22,882 nucleotides of DNA from Acidimicrobiia bacterium (GTDB lineage: Bacteria > Actinomycetota > Acidimicrobiia > Acidimicrobiales > CATQHL01), in assembly GCA_021296435.1 (NCBI GenBank), contig JAGWAK010000043.1, positions 1-22,882 on the forward strand, written 5' to 3'. A model generated the notes under the pieces. That model was not told the origin of the DNA, did not search any database, and was given only the letters and a program-made list of their open reading frames with translations. Shown one piece after another: positions 22,155 through 22,882 of this stretch (positions are counted from its first letter, which is position 1; each line of letters begins with the position of its first letter). Position numbers and translations under genes: made by a program.

Positions 22155-22882
22155 CTACCGGGCGGCTACGACCTCCTCATCGGCCAACTCCTCGGCCGGC
22201 TCGGCGATCTGGGGCAGCAACTGCCCCGAGACCTTCTCGGCCATCTCCAGCACCAGAGCGGGGTTCTCCCGCAGGAAGGTCTTGACGTTCTCGCGCCCCT
22301 GGCCGATCTGGTCGCCCTCGTAGGTGTACCAGGCCCCCGACTTCTTCACGATGTCGAGGTTCACCGCCAGGTCCAGCACCGAGCCCTCCCGACTGATGCC
22401 CTGGGAGTACATGATGTCGAACTCAGCGGTGCGGAACGGCGGCGCCGTCTTGTTCTTCACCACCCTGACGCGGGTGCGGTTGCCGATCACCTCGGCGCCG
22501 TTCTTGATGGACTCGATGCGACGGATGTCGAGGCGCACCGAGGAGTAGAACTTCAGGGCCCGGCCCCCGGGGGTGGTCTCGGGCGAGCCGAACATCACCC
22601 CGATCTTCTCCCGCAGCTGGTTGATGAAGATGCACACGGCGTGGCTCTTGTGCAGGTTGGCGGTGAGCTTGCGCAGCGCCTGGGACATGAGCCGGGCCTG
22701 CAAGCCCACGTGGGTGTCGCCCATCTCGCCCTCGATCTCGGCCCGGGGCGTGAGCGCCGCCACCGAGTCCACGACCACCACGTCGATGGCGCCGGAGCGG
22801 ATCAGCACGTCGGCGATCTCCAGGGCCTGCTCGCCGGTGTCGGGCTGGGAGATGAGCATCTCGTCCACGTCCACCCCGATGG
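22155..22882 (-). CDS. recA: Recombinase RecA, C-terminal part (5' end outside window)
   Basis: RecA forms filaments on single-stranded DNA, drives strand exchange and triggers LexA self-cleavage. The visible 242 residues begin within GVDVDEMLISQPDTGEQALEI and include Walker B VVVVDSVAAL, loop L1 GEMGDTHVGLQARLMSQALRK, loop L2 with FINQLREKIGVMFGSPETTPGGRALKFY-type sequence (read through without an intein), the Arg-rich central core, and the C-terminal domain KKSGAWYTYEGDQIGQGRENVK. It ends in a short acidic tail (AEELADEEVV) with TAG at 22155-22157. The Walker A region and start lie beyond the right edge, so its SOS box cannot be examined. It heads the miaB-miaA-dapF-hflX block. Confidence 0.98.
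   Translation of the reverse strand, partial: IGVDVDEMLISQPDTGEQALEIADVLIRSGAIDVVVVDSVAALTPRAEIEGEMGDTHVGLQARLMSQALRKLTANLHKSHAVCIFINQLREKIGVMFGSPETTPGGRALKFYSSVRLDIRRIESIKNGAEVIGNRTRVRVVKNKTAPPFRTAEFDIMYSQGISREGSVLDLAVNLDIVKKSGAWYTYEGDQIGQGRENVKTFLRENPALVLEMAEKVSGQLLPQIAEPAEELADEEVVAAR

Noticed and set aside
22142..22155. Intrinsic terminator after recA
   Set aside because: The stem is only 5 bp, starts at the stop codon and has no T-run behind it.

Overview
The window is a high-GC (about 70% by eye), gene-dense chromosomal segment from an actinobacterium, most likely of the class Acidimicrobiia or a close relative. The evidence is the block recA-miaB-miaA-dapF-hflX near lexA, a tRNA Gly-Cys-Val cluster, a Lgt starting with the actinobacterial IASIPSP motif, GpgS, MetX, class II NrdJ, and many GTG or TTG starts. 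Nearly all of it is housekeeping sequence. I found no phage, CRISPR array, defence island or transposase.

Left part (1-5609, all minus strand). Transcription runs lgt, a small class III nucleotide cyclase, metX, tRNA-Gly, tRNA-Cys, tRNA-Val, then a promoter and mreB-mreC-mreD. This part covers lipoprotein maturation, a cyclic-nucleotide enzyme with one altered catalytic residue, methionine synthesis and the rod-shape machinery. mreD is cut by an in-frame TAA, with the expected C-terminus still readable downstream. The tRNA-Gly has an unpaired acceptor stem.

Middle (5728-14090). gpgS (+) converges on a zinc alcohol dehydrogenase (-), which lies downstream of nrdJ (-), an adenosylcobalamin-dependent ribonucleotide reductase. 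nrdJ carries a complete 431-residue LAGLIDADG intein of lower GC in its active-site region. A 268-base structured divergent region separates nrdJ from a RibD-C-type reductase gene that is broken by a one-base frameshift. Next comes an 86-residue single-pass membrane protein divergent from lexA, in the position that SOS cell-division inhibitors hold in other Gram-positives.

Right part (14068-22882, all minus strand). Transcription runs recA (5' end outside the window), miaB, miaA, dapF, hflX, dapC, dapD, dapE. This joins recombination and SOS, tRNA A37 modification, a ribosome-associated GTPase and four lysine/diaminopimelate genes. DapF has Ser in place of one catalytic Cys. A REP-like palindrome sits between hflX and dapC.

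No complete undescribed system is evident. The best leads are the NrdJ intein, the DapF and cyclase residue changes, the lexA-divergent membrane protein, the structured nrdJ leader, and three apparent lesions (mreD, the RibD-like gene, tRNA-Gly) that are either assembly errors or real decay.
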